Assembly (NCBI RefSeq): GCF_021917145.1
Contig: NC_061081.1
Location: forward strand, 8,153,769-8,217,768
Origin: Hypomesus transpacificus
Lineage: Eukaryota; Chordata; Actinopteri; Osmeriformes; Osmeridae
Length of the DNA: 64,000 nucleotides
Direction of reading: 5' to 3'
Below the pieces are notes generated by a model, which saw nothing but the letters and a program-made list of their open reading frames with translations, did no database searches and was not told the origin of the DNA. The stretch's first letter is position 1. Each line of letters starts with the position of its first letter. This document shows, piece after piece, positions 1 through 17,169 of this stretch. The position numbers were made by a program, and so were the translations under genes.

Positions 1-1427
1 ACTTCCTCCAAGTGTGGATTTCACCCAAGACAGACAATCACCTGGAGCAATAATTAATCACAGGAATTCGCAAACAAGTTCATGGGACTCACTGTTGGCT
101 GCAGCTACGCTGATTCTCTGTGGCAGAGAAGCTGACTATGGTGAAAGCTGACTATGCCTGGGTTGAGAGTCCACTGGAAATGTTCTCTGTTCTTCAATTT
201 AGTTCATTAATCCTCTTATGGATGTAGGGCTGGGGTACAGTACTAGCCTCTTGCTCTGAGCTTTAGAAGTGTATTGAGCTGTGGGCAGAGACAGTGCTAC
301 CCCCTGCTGGTTTGGAGTAAACACTTGACCACTTCTATCACAGCAACACTGAGCTACTGTCCTATTAACCCCTACTACCTGACAGTCTACTTCCTGGACA
401 CTGAGGGGGGTTGCTAGTGATGCAGTGTGGATCTGCTAGCCCGAGGGCAGGCTGTTTATCTTCACCTTGTACAAATACCCATATCTCCTCATATGTTAAA
501 CCAGTGGTGAGGAAGAGAGAAAGTGTGAGAGGATGGAGAATGTTTCTTTCCCAAACGAGGCAGGTGACAGGTGGCGTCTGCTCCTGCTGCTGCCCCCTAC
601 CCCACCCTCAAACACACACATTCCCACACGCACACAGCAATTTACCTACCCCCTTCCTAAGTGACCATTTAACCCCCTCCCCCTTATCTACCCCCCATCT
701 TTCTTCTTCCTCTCCATCATTAAGGTTAAGCTCATATTATTTGTCTCACCCACCCATTCCTCCTCCCCCCCACTAGGGAACCAAGGAGAGTCTGACTCTC
801 AAACACACGCCCACTCACTCCCACCAGGCACACTATTGTAGCTAAATGTCATTAGCATTTATGCTATTAGCTACAGTCATTATATGGACCTCACACAGAG
901 CCAATTAGCATGATGTGCTAACTAGCCAGTTCACATCATAACAATCACTTTGTTATAGCCTTTCTACCATAACAATGATCACAGGTTCATAAAACATTTG
1001 TTTGGACCAAAAGAATCAAGTAAATAGAATGAAAATACTTATTTAAATTTTATTTCATTTGGACTTTTATGAAACTGTCAGTTCATGAAACCTATACATA
1101 GCTCAGTGGAAACTGAATTATTAATTTTCCTAAATGTACAACACATTATCAATAAAAAAGAGAAACTACAACAGACATAGAAACACTGTACATCCACAGC
1201 ACGGTAACATACATGATAGGAAAATATCACTTATGTACACATTTAAAAAACATAAAGACAGTAAACGAGTCCTACTTTCTGTCCAATGTTAGTCATGTGA
1301 AGCGTCAGGGGGGTGGGGGGGGGATGTGGTTCTATTAGATTGGTATGTTTGTCTAGAGAACACTGATGTGCACATCCATGCATTCGAGAATGACCCAAGA
1401 GCAGGAGCAGCCGGAGGCGGGCTCAGG
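1..1427. other. Spacer and melk 3' UTR
   Basis: I see no gene in the first kilobase. There is a C/A-rich low-complexity stretch at about 590-775 and AT-rich sequence at 830-1,060. The part nearest 1,427 is the presumed 3' untranslated region of melk, which is transcribed leftwards. The short open frames here lack splice-site or family support. Confidence 0.6.
1049..1054 (-). terminator. melk: Candidate melk poly(A) signal
   Basis: TTTATT on the plus strand reads AATAAA on the minus strand, about 375 bases beyond the melk stop codon. It is the clearest canonical signal downstream of the gene. No cDNA evidence is available, so this is a motif call. Confidence 0.45.
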
Positions 1428-6510
<5,083 letters not shown>

Positions 6511-6780
6511 CTCTCCGTAGACCTGAGTCAATAAACATAAGATACAGTTCAATCTACTTGCAAACTATCGTTTGCTGCATCAATACTTTTTAAATTGTCA
6601 ATCTAAGTTTGATCGATGGTCCTAGATAATTACGTGCCATTGATTCAGTAAAGGAAAAATCGCCCATTCTGTCATGAATGGCTACAGTAGCTTGTTGCTA
6701 GCAAACTAACGTGCTGGTATCTATCTGGTAAATATAATTAATTGCATGGTAAACTATCACACAACGACACTGTAACTTAC

Positions 6781-6980
6781 CTTAATATTATATTAAACTT
6801 CCGCGACAAGCGTTAGCAACGGGAGACATATGCTTCGTGAAACTAAAATAACTAAGACTGTTTGTTGCCAAAATTTGAATTTCCCACTTAGTGACGGAAT
6901 TTCCTGCTTCCGGTTTCTGGGGGCGTTGTGTGCCTCTTCTATAAATTTGCAGTATTGAATAGCCCACTCACAATGGTGAT
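6781..6980 (-). promoter_or_regulatory. melk: melk noncoding exon 1 and promoter region
   Basis: A GTAAGT donor at 6,780-6,775 (minus strand) ends a probable noncoding first exon whose last base is 6,781. Its partner is the acceptor before 6,522. Sequence just upstream includes a TTTGAA/TTCAAA hexamer near 6,875, the shape of a CHR cell-cycle element, and a TTCCGG ETS-like core near 6,908. Both are short motifs, and their function is inference. The transcription start is not visible. Confidence 0.4.
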
Positions 6981-8266
6981 TAAATAAAAATGTTGAAGTT
7001 AAACCCGAGGTCATGCGCTGAAATTCAACAATTTACGCTCAGTAGTTGCCTTGTAGAAAACCAACATTTCTAGTTTGTTGTGATCTGATGCTCACTTTTT
7101 GAACTTTCAGATTTTGTGGCTGGTGGAAGAATGACCAGGGGTGTATGTTTAAGTGAAGGAGTGTGCGTCCTCATCTGCTTTAAGCCTGTCATTATGTATA
7201 AGGTCAGACGTCAGGGAGGCAACTAGTAGTTTAGGACAAACCCAGGGCTCTCTTCATCACCTGACCATATAATCAAAAACTCTCTCTGTTACTCTGGTCG
7301 CTCTGGATAAGAGCGTCTGCTAAATGAGTAAATGTTACTGTAGGCTAGTTGGTTGTGTTTTTTTTGTAGTTTTTTTACACAATATAAACTTTCTCAAGGC
7401 CATTCTTTTCGTACTTTCGTACTTTTCGTACTTTTCGTTTTAGCCATTCATCATCAATCATTGCTAAAACATCAGTAACTTATGTCTTAGAGGGATGAGC
7501 ATAGAAGCTAACGTGCCATGGACGTAAAGCATCTTCTCCTCTGTCATTGGAGGACATCACAAGAAAGAAGAAAAACACTTGACCAAATTATAGTTGTCTA
7601 ACCAATACAACCAAAAACAGAGAGGCCCAGTGGTTTCAAACTGTTCGTTGAGTGCATAATACGTATGTAACAATGTTTACATTCCACACACACTTCCTCA
7701 GGTATGCTTGATCAGTCAGCTTCTCTCAGTACTGCAGCTAACTGCCATTCTAGAACACTGTGCTAAGGTTCCAGAACGCTGCTTTTGATTGATGGATCAA
7801 GTGTTTATCTGGAGTTTCTCATGGTCGTTGGGGAAGCACTGTGTTGTTAGGGAGATAACTAGTCATTAAGGGAACTCCAGGTGTTGTCTTGGTGGCTGGA
7901 CCCTTCAGTTAGTTGTAGGGGCAGCTGGCGTGGACGAGGCACATTGACATCAAACAGCCTTGCAGCTGGAGCACAGGACAGGGGGAGGAAGGGGTGAGAA
8001 GGAGAGAGGGAAGGAGGGATGTGGAGGAGATGATAGGATGAGAAGGAGTGAAGGGGAATGGAACAAGAGAGAAAGGGAGGTCAGAGGAAGGGAGAGAGAG
8101 AAAAAAAGTGAGAGTAACGGTGGTGTGTGCTCTACAGACAATGTGTGTTCCCTTCTTTAACATTCTATTCCACCCTCGCCCCCCTTACCTGTACAACACC
8201 CCTCTCTCACAAATACACAGTCCTCCTCTGTTCTGTGCATGTCTATCTCCTTCTCTCAGTCTCTCC
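6981..8266. other. Spacer between divergent melk and adamtsl4-like gene
   Basis: No coding exon recognised. A fragment matching the SINE tail (CTCTGGATAAGAGCGTCTGC and TAAATG) lies at about 7,307-7,333 on the plus strand. A purine-rich stretch (GGAGG/GAGAG) occupies 7,975-8,110. A strong pyrimidine-rich AG at 8,241-8,259 just before the next ATG may be an acceptor that joins an unseen noncoding first exon. Confidence 0.5.
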
Positions 8267-11200
8267 ATGGCTGGCTTGCGGCAGCAGCAGCCCATGCTCG
8301 CAGGGTTGGGTCTCCTCCAGCTCACCCTCTCAGTGTTCCTCCTCTTCCCTCCTTCGGATGCTCTCCCTGGGGACACCAAGAGGAGCAGCTCTACTTCTGT
8401 GGAGGTAAGGAAGACTCAGCGTCATTCAGGACCATCAAAGCTACAGGTCAGGAAATTGTGGCCTCCCAGTGCCGTGTGTCGTAGAACATATATGACATGA
8501 ACGTACAGTTAGTATATATCTGCAGGATGTGAGATACTGTACAATAAGGGCAAAATGTTCGAAATGATGTGTAGCTGTGACATTGTAGAGTGCTTTTGAA
8601 ATGGATTGTATTAGATTGATTTCATATTTTACATGACATGTGGTCATATGTGGCCCGCATTGGGAAAATGTATTAATTATATAGCATATTTTAACTGAAA
8701 ATAGCAGTTTGTCTTGTGTTGAGGTGCGGCACAGAGTTTTTAAGTTGTTTCTGTACATCTCAGATCCTTATCTCTGGGTCAGTAAAACACAGAGGCAAGA
8801 GAAAGAAACAGAGAAGAAAGAGAGGAGAAAGACAGAGAAGAAACTAATCAGCTGGTTTACGTAACACACATCAACCGAGCAACAAAAGAGAAAAACATTT
8901 ACATTTTATAGCCTACTGTTAGACTGAAGTTGAAGAATCATAAGAGGAAAGAGGTCTTGTGAGTGTATGAAACGTGTGTGTTTAGGTAGTGAGAGGGCTC
9001 TTCTCCCGAGCCATCCTCAGTCTTGGTTACCACAAGATCCTGGAGATCCCTGTTGGAGCGCAGAACATCACCATACGAGAAACCATCAAGAGCAGGAACT
9101 ATCTAGGTACCACACTCACACACACATACACACATAAGCACACACCTTTGTGATTGTCAGGTGGGTGAACACTCACTGTATGTTGTCTCCCAGCTCTGGG
9201 GACTGGAAGCGGTGTTTCCATCATCAATGGTAACTGGGCCATCAACAAACCAGGTGTTTACCTTGCTGCGGGAACCAGGCTGACATATCGACGGCCAAAT
9301 GAGGTCCGCTCCCGCACTGGCGAGTCCATTACTGCACCGGGACCAATAACGGAAGAGCTACATCTATATGTGAGACACACACATGCGTCTACATTTTGGC
9401 CATGGTGCAGATTGTGCAGTAAGATAGCTACTCTTATTAACTTATTGAAACTGCTGCCATTGTTTCAGGTAATATACCAGAAGCCTGGCCCCAGTGTGTA
9501 TTACGAATACAGTCTTCTGCCTCCCAATACACACACCAGTCCCCAGCCTGATACACTTCCTGACATCGTTTCCCTGGGTGAGTATACATATAAATATACA
9601 CTATTAATCTAAATAAGCGTAATTACGTTTTTAACCCTTCCACTTATTCACTCTCCTCTTTCCTCTGTATTTTGCTTTTGGATTCAATTATTTATACTCT
9701 CTGGCTCTGACATAACTTCCTCTGGCCCTGACATCACTACACCTTTCTCCTCTTTCATTTTTGGCCCCTGACACCCCTTCACCTCTATTCCCCCCAGTTG
9801 AGACTATTGGCCCCTCCCACAATGATACTTCTGGTCTCTCCCAACATTACACTAAAAGTCCCTCACATAATAGCACAGATAGCCTCTCCTACAGTAGCAC
9901 AGATAGCCCTTCCCATACAGACACTATTCCTTCCCACAATAACAATGACAGCCTTTCCAATGTAAGCATAATCCCCTCCCACATATACACCGTTAGCCCC
10001 TCCCACACAGCCACAGTTAACCCCTCCCATACAGACACTGAAAGCCCCTCCCACACAGTACCTGTCAGCCCCTCCTATTCAGACACAGATAGCCCCTCCT
10101 ACACTGCTAGTCCCTCCTATTTAGACACAGATAGCCCCTCCTACACTGCTAGCCCCTCCTATTCAGACACAGATAGGCCCTCCTACACAGTCACTGCTAG
10201 CCCCTCCTATTCAGACACAGATAGCCCCTCCGACACATACACTCTTAGCCCCTCCGACACATACACTGTTAGCCCCTCCCACACATACACTGATAGCCCC
10301 TCCTACTCAGAGATAGATAGCCCCTCCCATACAGATATTGTTACCTCCTCCCACACAATCACTGATTTCTCCACTTACCCAGAAACTGTTAGTCCCTCCT
10401 ACCCATACACTAGCCTCTTTCACGATTATAATTCTAGCCCCTCCTACACAGACACTGTTAGCCCCTCCTACACAGACACTGTTAGCCCCTCCTACACAGA
10501 CACTGCTAGCCCCTCCTACACAGACACTGTTAGCCCCTCCTACATAAACACTGTTAGCCCCTCCTACACAGACACTGTTAGCCCCTCCTACATAGACACT
10601 GTTAGCCCCTCCTACACAGACACTGCTAGCCCCTCCTACATAGACACTGTTAGCCCCTCCTACACAGACACTGTTAGCCCCTCCTACACAGACACTGCTA
10701 GCCCCTCCTACACAGACACTGTTAGCCCCTCCTACACAGACACTGTTAGCCCCTCCTACATAGACACTGTTAGCCCCTCCTACACAGACACTGTTAGCCC
10801 CTCCTACATAGACACTGTTAGCCCCTCCTACCCAGACACTGTTAGCCCCTCCTTCATAGACACTGTTCGCCCCTCCTACACAGACACTGTTAGCCTCTCC
10901 TACATAGACACTGTTAGCCCCTCCTACACAGACACTGTTAGCCCCTCCCACACAGACGCTGACTTATCTGCTTACCGAGACACTGATAGCCCCTCCCATA
11001 CAGTTGTTCCCTCTAACAAGGACTCCATTGGACAGAACCTCATAAGGAATGACATTCTCAATGAGCAGGAGCATACCAACCAGGTGCCCTCTCACCCCTT
11101 TGTGAGCCCTGACTCCTGGAGCAGCTACATCTGGACCAGCACCGGCCACACACCCTGCACCACCACCTGTGGCACCGGTGAGCCTCTTTAGAAATGTTTC

Positions 11201-13862
11201 CTCACACTCAAAGCTCCAACACACACATGAATGACTTGACACACATGAATCCTTGGCATGTAATGATAACCAGATGAGTCCAGGTGATGGTGTTTAGAGG
11301 TATATGACTGGACACTGAAGGCATGTCCTCAATGTGTGTCAGGCAGGCGCCAGGCGTTGTGGAGGTGTACGGAGAGGAAGACCCAGACCACAGTAGCAAG
11401 TGACCTCTGTGGCCCCGCCCTTCCTCCTCTAAACCATGAAGAGGACTGCAACACCCAACCCTGTCCGGCATTGTGAGAAACCACCCACACGCATGCACAT
11501 ACACACACACACGTTTGTTTTACTAACCTAGTGAAGACTGACAATTTAACCCCTCTACAAACTACAAGTAGCGCAAGTTGTGGGGCTCAAGAAACTGTTC
11601 CCACAAGGTCTTCTTCTTAGATCCTTGTTAGATCCTTGTGGGGACTGCACACACACATACACAGTTAGATTAGAATCATATGTTGGTGTTAATCTCTGAT
11701 AACATAGAAGAAGGTAACTTCTTGTAAGACCTCTATGTGATTTGATCAAAGCTGGGACTTTGGGGAGTGGTCAGAGTGCAGCAAAAGGTGTGGCCCAGGA
11801 GTCCAGCACCGGCAGGTCCACTGTCGCCAGGTGACCAATAACAACAGCAACGGAACGGTGAGAGTGGTTACTGTGGGTACAGACCTGTGCGAAGATGATG
11901 TCACTGCTATGCCAGCGACATCACAGCCATGCCAACTGAAGGTCTGCAGCCAATGGCAGTTACGTTCTGATTGGAGTCCGGTGAGCCTGACATACTGATA
12001 ATACTACCATAGTATTACTGCAGTATCATTACTTTTACTCTGGTATCATACTTCATAACTTTTAATACAGAGTTAAAACAGTTATCTTTGGAAAGAAAAA
12101 AACTATGAATGCAATATTTTATGACTACAAAACCCTCTCACTATTTGTACCAACTGTCCCTCCAGTGCTCTGTGCCGTGTGGGGTTGGGCAGCGCAGCAG
12201 GGAGGTGGTGTGTGTGGGCGGCACGGGACTCGTGGAGGAGGACCAGGAGTGTAACCTGGCCCTGAAGCCAGACCACCTCCACAACTGTGACATGGGAGCC
12301 TGCGCACGCAGCTGGTACACCTCGCTCTGGAGTCAGCGGGTAGGCTGGGTGGGCAGGGTGGGGTAGGCTGGGTGGGCGGGGTGGGGTAGGCTGGGTGGGC
12401 AGGGTGCGGTAGGTGGGGTGGGCTGGGTGGGCGGGGTGCGGTAGGTGGGGTGGGCTGGGTGGGCAGGGTGGGGTGGGCAGGGTGGGGTAGGCTGGGTGGG
12501 CTGGGTGGGGTAGGCTGGGTGGGCAGGGTGGGGTAGGCTGGGTGGGCTGGGTGGGGTAGGCTGGGTGGGCAGGGTGGGGTAGGCTGGGTGGGCTGGGTGG
12601 GGTAGGCTGGGTGGGCAGGGTGGGGTAGGCGGGGTGGGTTGGGTGGGCGGGGCGGGAGGGAAGTTCATGGTTGTGTTATGTATTGTGTGTGTGTGCATGT
12701 GTACATGTGTCATCTCTGTATCATGTCAGTGTTCTGCAGAGTGTGGCAAGGGCAAACGCACCCGAGCGTCCGTGTGTCTTGTCGATCACGTGACCAACCT
12801 CCGATTGGGCGGCTGTGAAGGGGAGCGACCACAGGAAGTGACATCATGTGATGCCGGGCCATGTCGCCAACAAGTGGAGTGGTACGCAGGACCCTGGGGA
12901 CAGGTGTGCCACAGAACCCACCACATCCAACATGTCACATAACACACAGAACACGCACCATGTGATACCTTACCATGTCTGTATACTAAAGCTTAATTCA
13001 TGCTGAATACATCACATGCGATTACAAAAAGAGCAGTTAATTGCGGGTGTCCCAGTGTTCTGCAGAATGTGGAAATGGAACGCAGACCAGAGGCGTGGCA
13101 TGTCTCCTTAGAGACGAGGGTCGCCTACAGGCTGTTGACCAATCCAAATGTTTCCACTTGCCTCAGCCAATCAGCTCACAGCCCTGCCAGCTGAAGCTGT
13201 GTGGCATGCAGTGGTACATGACAGAATGGAGCGCGGTGAGAATGCATGCACTTCTCCTTCCTTCTCTTTCTCCATTCATCCATCCACATATCATCTGAAC
13301 AAGCCAGGGCATGCATAACCCATGCGTGCATCTCTCACAACTCCTTCTAAGCATACAGGTCAGCATTTTTATTTTGTCCCCCTGGCTCCCCCTAGTGTTC
13401 ACGCTCCTGTGAGGGCGGTTACCGCGTGCGTGAGGTGCGCTGCCTTGCCGACAACATGGCCCCTAGCGATCTCTGTGACCCCAGCCTGACCCCGGAGAGC
13501 AGCGCGGAGTGCAACCCCCAGCCCTGTGTAACAGACGCCAGTAAGACATCACAACACTCATGGCAGGGAGATTGATTTTCAAAATGAAACACATAACTGA
13601 ATGACTTTTCCCCTTCCACGTCCATTCTCCCCCTGCCGCTCTCCACTCCTCTCCAGGCTTGTCGTGCCGGGACCAGTATGATAACTGTGTGGTGGTGGTG
13701 CAGGCCAGGCTGTGTGTGTACCCCTACTACAGGACTGCCTGCTGCACTTCCTGTTCACGTGTGACAAACAAACACCCCTACCCATACCTGAAGACTCACC
13801 GCCGCAGACACACACTCCAACACACACCTGAGAACTCCGCAGATGATGGCACTTCAGAATAG
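8267..13862 (+). CDS. adamtsl4: ADAMTS-like protein, ADAMTSL4/THSD4 type, with mucin-like repeat exon
   Basis: Secreted extracellular-matrix glycoprotein of the ADAMTSL family; ADAMTSL4 is known to associate with fibrillin microfibrils. Twelve exons give 1,053 aa: 8267-8404, 8986-9106, 9194-9369, 9469-9577, 9798-11177, 11343-11472, 11752-11980, 12166-12339, 12730-12903, 13056-13235, 13396-13540, 13657-13862. A signal peptide (about 1-32) is followed directly by the spacer module (LGYHKILEIP, SIINGNWAI; about 47-160). Then come a 430-residue Ser/Thr/Pro/Tyr repeat domain (about 182-612), six TSP1 repeats (CSAECG, CSRSC patterns) and a C-terminal PLAC domain (VVQARLCVYPYY). The usual N-terminal TSP1 and cysteine-rich modules are absent. 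TSP1 and PLAC sequences look closest to ADAMTSL4; THSD4 is the alternative. Confidence 0.85.
9798..11177 (+). repeat. adamtsl4: Coding VNTR: 24-bp units encoding SPSYTDTV-type octapeptides
   Basis: The fifth exon of the adamtsl4-like gene is built from repeats. From about 10,436 to 10,955 there are roughly 20 near-identical 24-bp units (core CCCCTCCTACACAGACACTG) coding for octapeptides such as SPSYTDTV and SPSYIDTV. Before that, the repeats are more degenerate (SPSYSDTD, SPSHTYTD). The exon is 1,380 bp, exactly 460 codons, in phase 1 at both ends and without a stop, so it is translated. The product would be a Ser/Thr/Pro-rich, tyrosine- and aspartate-containing stalk, probably O-glycosylated. 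Confidence 0.95.
12340..12655 (+). repeat. G-rich 23-bp minisatellite starting at a 5' splice site
   Basis: The array starts at the first base of adamtsl4-like intron 8 and fills most of it. Units are about 23 bp with core TAGGCTGGGTGGGCAGGGTG, TAGG starts at 12,341, 12,364, 12,387 and 12,410, and roughly 13 copies. Each unit reproduces GGGTAGGCTGG, the context of the true donor (CGG|GTAGGCTGG). Dense GGG runs with short spacers fit G-quadruplex formation on the sense strand. Confidence 0.9.
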
Positions 13863-14011
13863 AGACACACCATTGTGAATGTTCCTACAAAAGAGGAGTT
13901 ACGATAGGGAAAGTCTGCTTGTAACACTTATCTGAATGCATGTACCATCTGTTACACACTGTTGAAACCTTGGTATTCTTTGAAATTGTCTTCTTGAGAT
14001 TATTTTTTCTA

Positions 14012-14017
14012 AATAAA
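14012..14017 (+). terminator. adamtsl4: adamtsl4-like poly(A) signal
   Basis: AATAAA about 150 bases past the TAG stop codon of the adamtsl4-like gene, followed by GT-rich sequence (TTTGTGGCGTTGTTTTTT) typical of a downstream element. Confidence 0.75.
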
Positions 14018-14052
14018 GGCATACAGGTTTAGGGGTATTTGTGGCGTTGTTT

Positions 14053-14058
14053 TTTATT
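14053..14058 (-). terminator. ptpn9: Candidate distal ptpn9 poly(A) signal
   Basis: TTTATT on the plus strand gives AATAAA for leftward ptpn9 transcripts. If used, the two convergent genes would end within about 50 bases of each other. An ATTAAA variant also exists near 14,216. Which is used cannot be told from sequence. Confidence 0.35.
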
Positions 14059-17000
14059 AAAATAATGACAAAGCCGACACTAACTTGCAAGACAATACGT
14101 AGTGGCTGATTCAATTATACTTTGGGTTAGTTCCGTCTCTCCCTTCCCTCCCTCAATAATCCATATCTAGACAGCAGTCCACACAGGTCTTTACTCAGGA
14201 TAATAATACCTTTGTTTTAATGAACAGCCAGGCTGACAGCATGTAAAAAGGCCATTATTCAATCACGAGAACTTAAAGCACAAAAAGAAACAAACAAAAA
14301 AGAAGCACCAACTCCAACGTCACATAGCATTCTCCACTGTCCAGGAACGAGGAGAAAACAGCTCACCAGTGCCTCTCTCTGGGGCCTTCTCTGCACACAT
14401 TCTGTTTCTCCTTCCATCCCAGACCACGTTCCATAGGGGTGTCCTGGCGCTCCGGGCGTGTTTGTCTGAGAGCAAGGCTGGGGTGCTCGGACCCTGCCTG
14501 AAGGCTGTGCAGGCAAAAGGAAAAGTCTGGGGCCTTTGGCATCAAGGGTCACCCCAGGGTCATCCATGCACCGCTCAGGTATGAACCCCTGGGCCGCTGA
14601 ACATTCATCTCCTCTGTCACTTTATCCTTCAAGCCCTTCCTTTTACCCCTCTAGTTTAAAAAACAATCATGTGGAAAGACATCAGCCAGTCCACTGGATA
14701 ATCCTGTTGTTTTCTTCCTCCTGTGATTGTGATTTGTAGGATGTCCAAAGATGAAACAGGCAATCTGGATACATAAGAGCTGATCCAGGCTTGGTGCCTA
14801 GAAACACCACTCTCCTCCAAACATACATTGTCCTGGATTCAAGCCACTGTTGTGTGACTCAGTACTGAAAAGACAACGGCAGGTCACATGTTCATAATCA
14901 TTCAATGGAAACTTCCAAACCCGTTTGTGTTTCACTCCATCTGATCTTCAGCTTATTGAATTAATTCAGGTTTGGTTTCCTAAACGTCGTACCAACATTC
15001 ACTGATTTTTCAATACTGTTGAAGTTTTACAAATACATAAATATTATAGGATACAATATTACAGTATGCTGTATAAAATACAAAATAAAAATTGATATAC
15101 TTAATTTAACTGATAATCACTAGAGGTAAGCAGAGAAAAATTATCTTTGACACTAGTGAGAAAACTTGGCAAAATAAACCAAAAACAATAAACATTGTAT
15201 TTCTTACCCCCTGAGGTCTAATGTCTACGGTCAAGACTCCAAACAAACCCAGTTCTAAACCTAAGCCCATCTCAGTGAAAAGCCCTTCCATCCATCCGTC
15301 CTCCTCATGTATGCCAGGTAAAGGAAGCAGGCTGTAAGGCGTTTGAAGAGTACTAGAACGGGCCCCCCCCCCCCCAACATCAAGATAGTGCACTAGGTTG
15401 GAGTACATATGGAGAGGCACATGGGACTCAGGGTCAAGGGTCGTGTACTAGGAGCTAGACGGAGACACAGCACGGTGTACTATGCAGGTACACACGTTTG
15501 GGTCCAGTTGCTGCGTGGGCGGGCAGACTGCACCCCGGGCCGCTACAGGAAGGCACATCTGAGGCAGCGTGACTCGTGAGACTCAGCACTGACGTGGCGT
15601 CAGGGGAACAGGGGGAAAGAAGAAAAAGACAGAAAAGGAGCATTGGTCCCGCTTCCACCTCCCCACGACAGGTAACCCACCCCTAGTAACAGGGAACACG
15701 CGTCTGACTGGAACCCTGGTGTCAACTGACCCTGTAGAGCTGGATGAAACCTGGGTCAGACACACAGCAGCAGGTACCGTAATACGACAATGTATTTTTC
15801 TTGACCAAAAATACAACATTTAAAGAACTCCTCAGGAATCGTTCGTCTAACCTTGTTCAGCGGACATGAACAAGAAGAGAGTGGATATGAGGAAGAGGCA
15901 GGATAATGGAGTTTAGGATATTTTTTACCAGGGTAACAGGCTCAGTATGGGTCTGACACAGGTTCAAAGCTAGGGCTTTAAAGGATAAAACACTAGTTGT
16001 CAAAAGGGGGGTGTAAAGATTTGAAGTCTGAGGACGACGAGGCAGTGAATCAGGAAGTTTTAAGGCCAATATTTATGTAACCGTCCAATCAGGATGCCCG
16101 AACAGTTAAAATGATGCAAGACCTGAACAATCACACAGGTTTACAATTACATATTTAAATATTCATCCAAAGCATTCACTCTCTTCCTCCTAAGAGTCTA
16201 GCTAGCCTACTATAGACTTTTCAAGGTTTAGTCACTTATATTAAAACAAGGCTTTTTTTTTGTTTGTTTGTTGTTCTTTCAGTTTGATATTATGCACAAT
16301 ATATAAACGTATGTTACAAGAATATACACGGCTTTAGTCATAATATCTTAGTCAAGAGTACATCCAAGCATTCAGGGCTTTGGCTTTGTGAGGTTAGTCT
16401 ACATATGCAGTTATGAAACGCACATACAAATCCACCATAGAAAAACTAAAGTACACAAGAAACAAGCAAGTCCAAAGAAAACGGAGAGAAACCAGATATG
16501 AACTTGATATATCTCGATCTCCTGTCGTTGACACATGGAAACAACATACGGCCCCACCTTGACCTGCTATCGTTAACGTTTACACACACACACACACACA
16601 CAGTCCCACCTCCGGCTCCTGTTGTTCACACACAGACACACACACACTCAGGAAAAATACAACTGAAGTATTCAAGTTTCACTTTTTGTCTCACGATCTC
16701 ACACACATACACACACCATGCACAAAGGAAGGACACACAATCGACCAATACCAAAGGAACAGGAAAGTCAAAGGTGAAAGGTCGGGATTCTAGTTCAAGT
16801 TTGTCATTCCTCATGTGCAAGTCAATATCAAAATGCTACAACGTGTACGTGGCTGTCATGGGCAGACCCGTCGGTCTCAGGGCAGGGCCCACCTCTCTCT
16901 GGAGATGGGCCATGTCAAAAATGGGAGTTGAAAATTGTCTGCACAACTCAATGAACGGATGCAGCTCCTCCACCTCCTCTTGGGATCTTTCGAGGGGGTC

Positions 17001-17169
17001 TGCTACACCACATGGAGGCCTCTTCAATCTATCCCTCCATCCTCTTCCCCCCCCCCCCCCCCCTCCCCGTCCTCTACCAGCGTTCCTTCTCTTGTCACTC
17101 CTCCGCTCCTCTTCCCAGTTTGGCTGGAGCCATTTCTACTCCTCTCCTCCCAATCCCTCCCTCCCTGCA

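Larger units (their letters stand above)
13863..17169. other. Convergent 3' regions of adamtsl4-like gene and ptpn9
   Basis: Untranslated tails only. The adamtsl4-like 3' UTR ends near 14,020. The rest (about 3.1 kb) is consistent with a long ptpn9 3' UTR read leftwards. Homopolymer C runs lie at about 15,363-15,374 and 17,048-17,062, and a CA run at 16,581-16,602. The plus-strand open frame at 16,498-17,745 is antisense to ptpn9 and has no family features. Confidence 0.55.

Noticed and set aside
10307-10951. 214-aa minus-strand open frame of GGANSVCV-type repeats
   Set aside because: It is the antisense of the 24-bp coding VNTR. A repeat period divisible by three keeps several frames open. 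The plus-strand frame joins neighbouring exons in phase.
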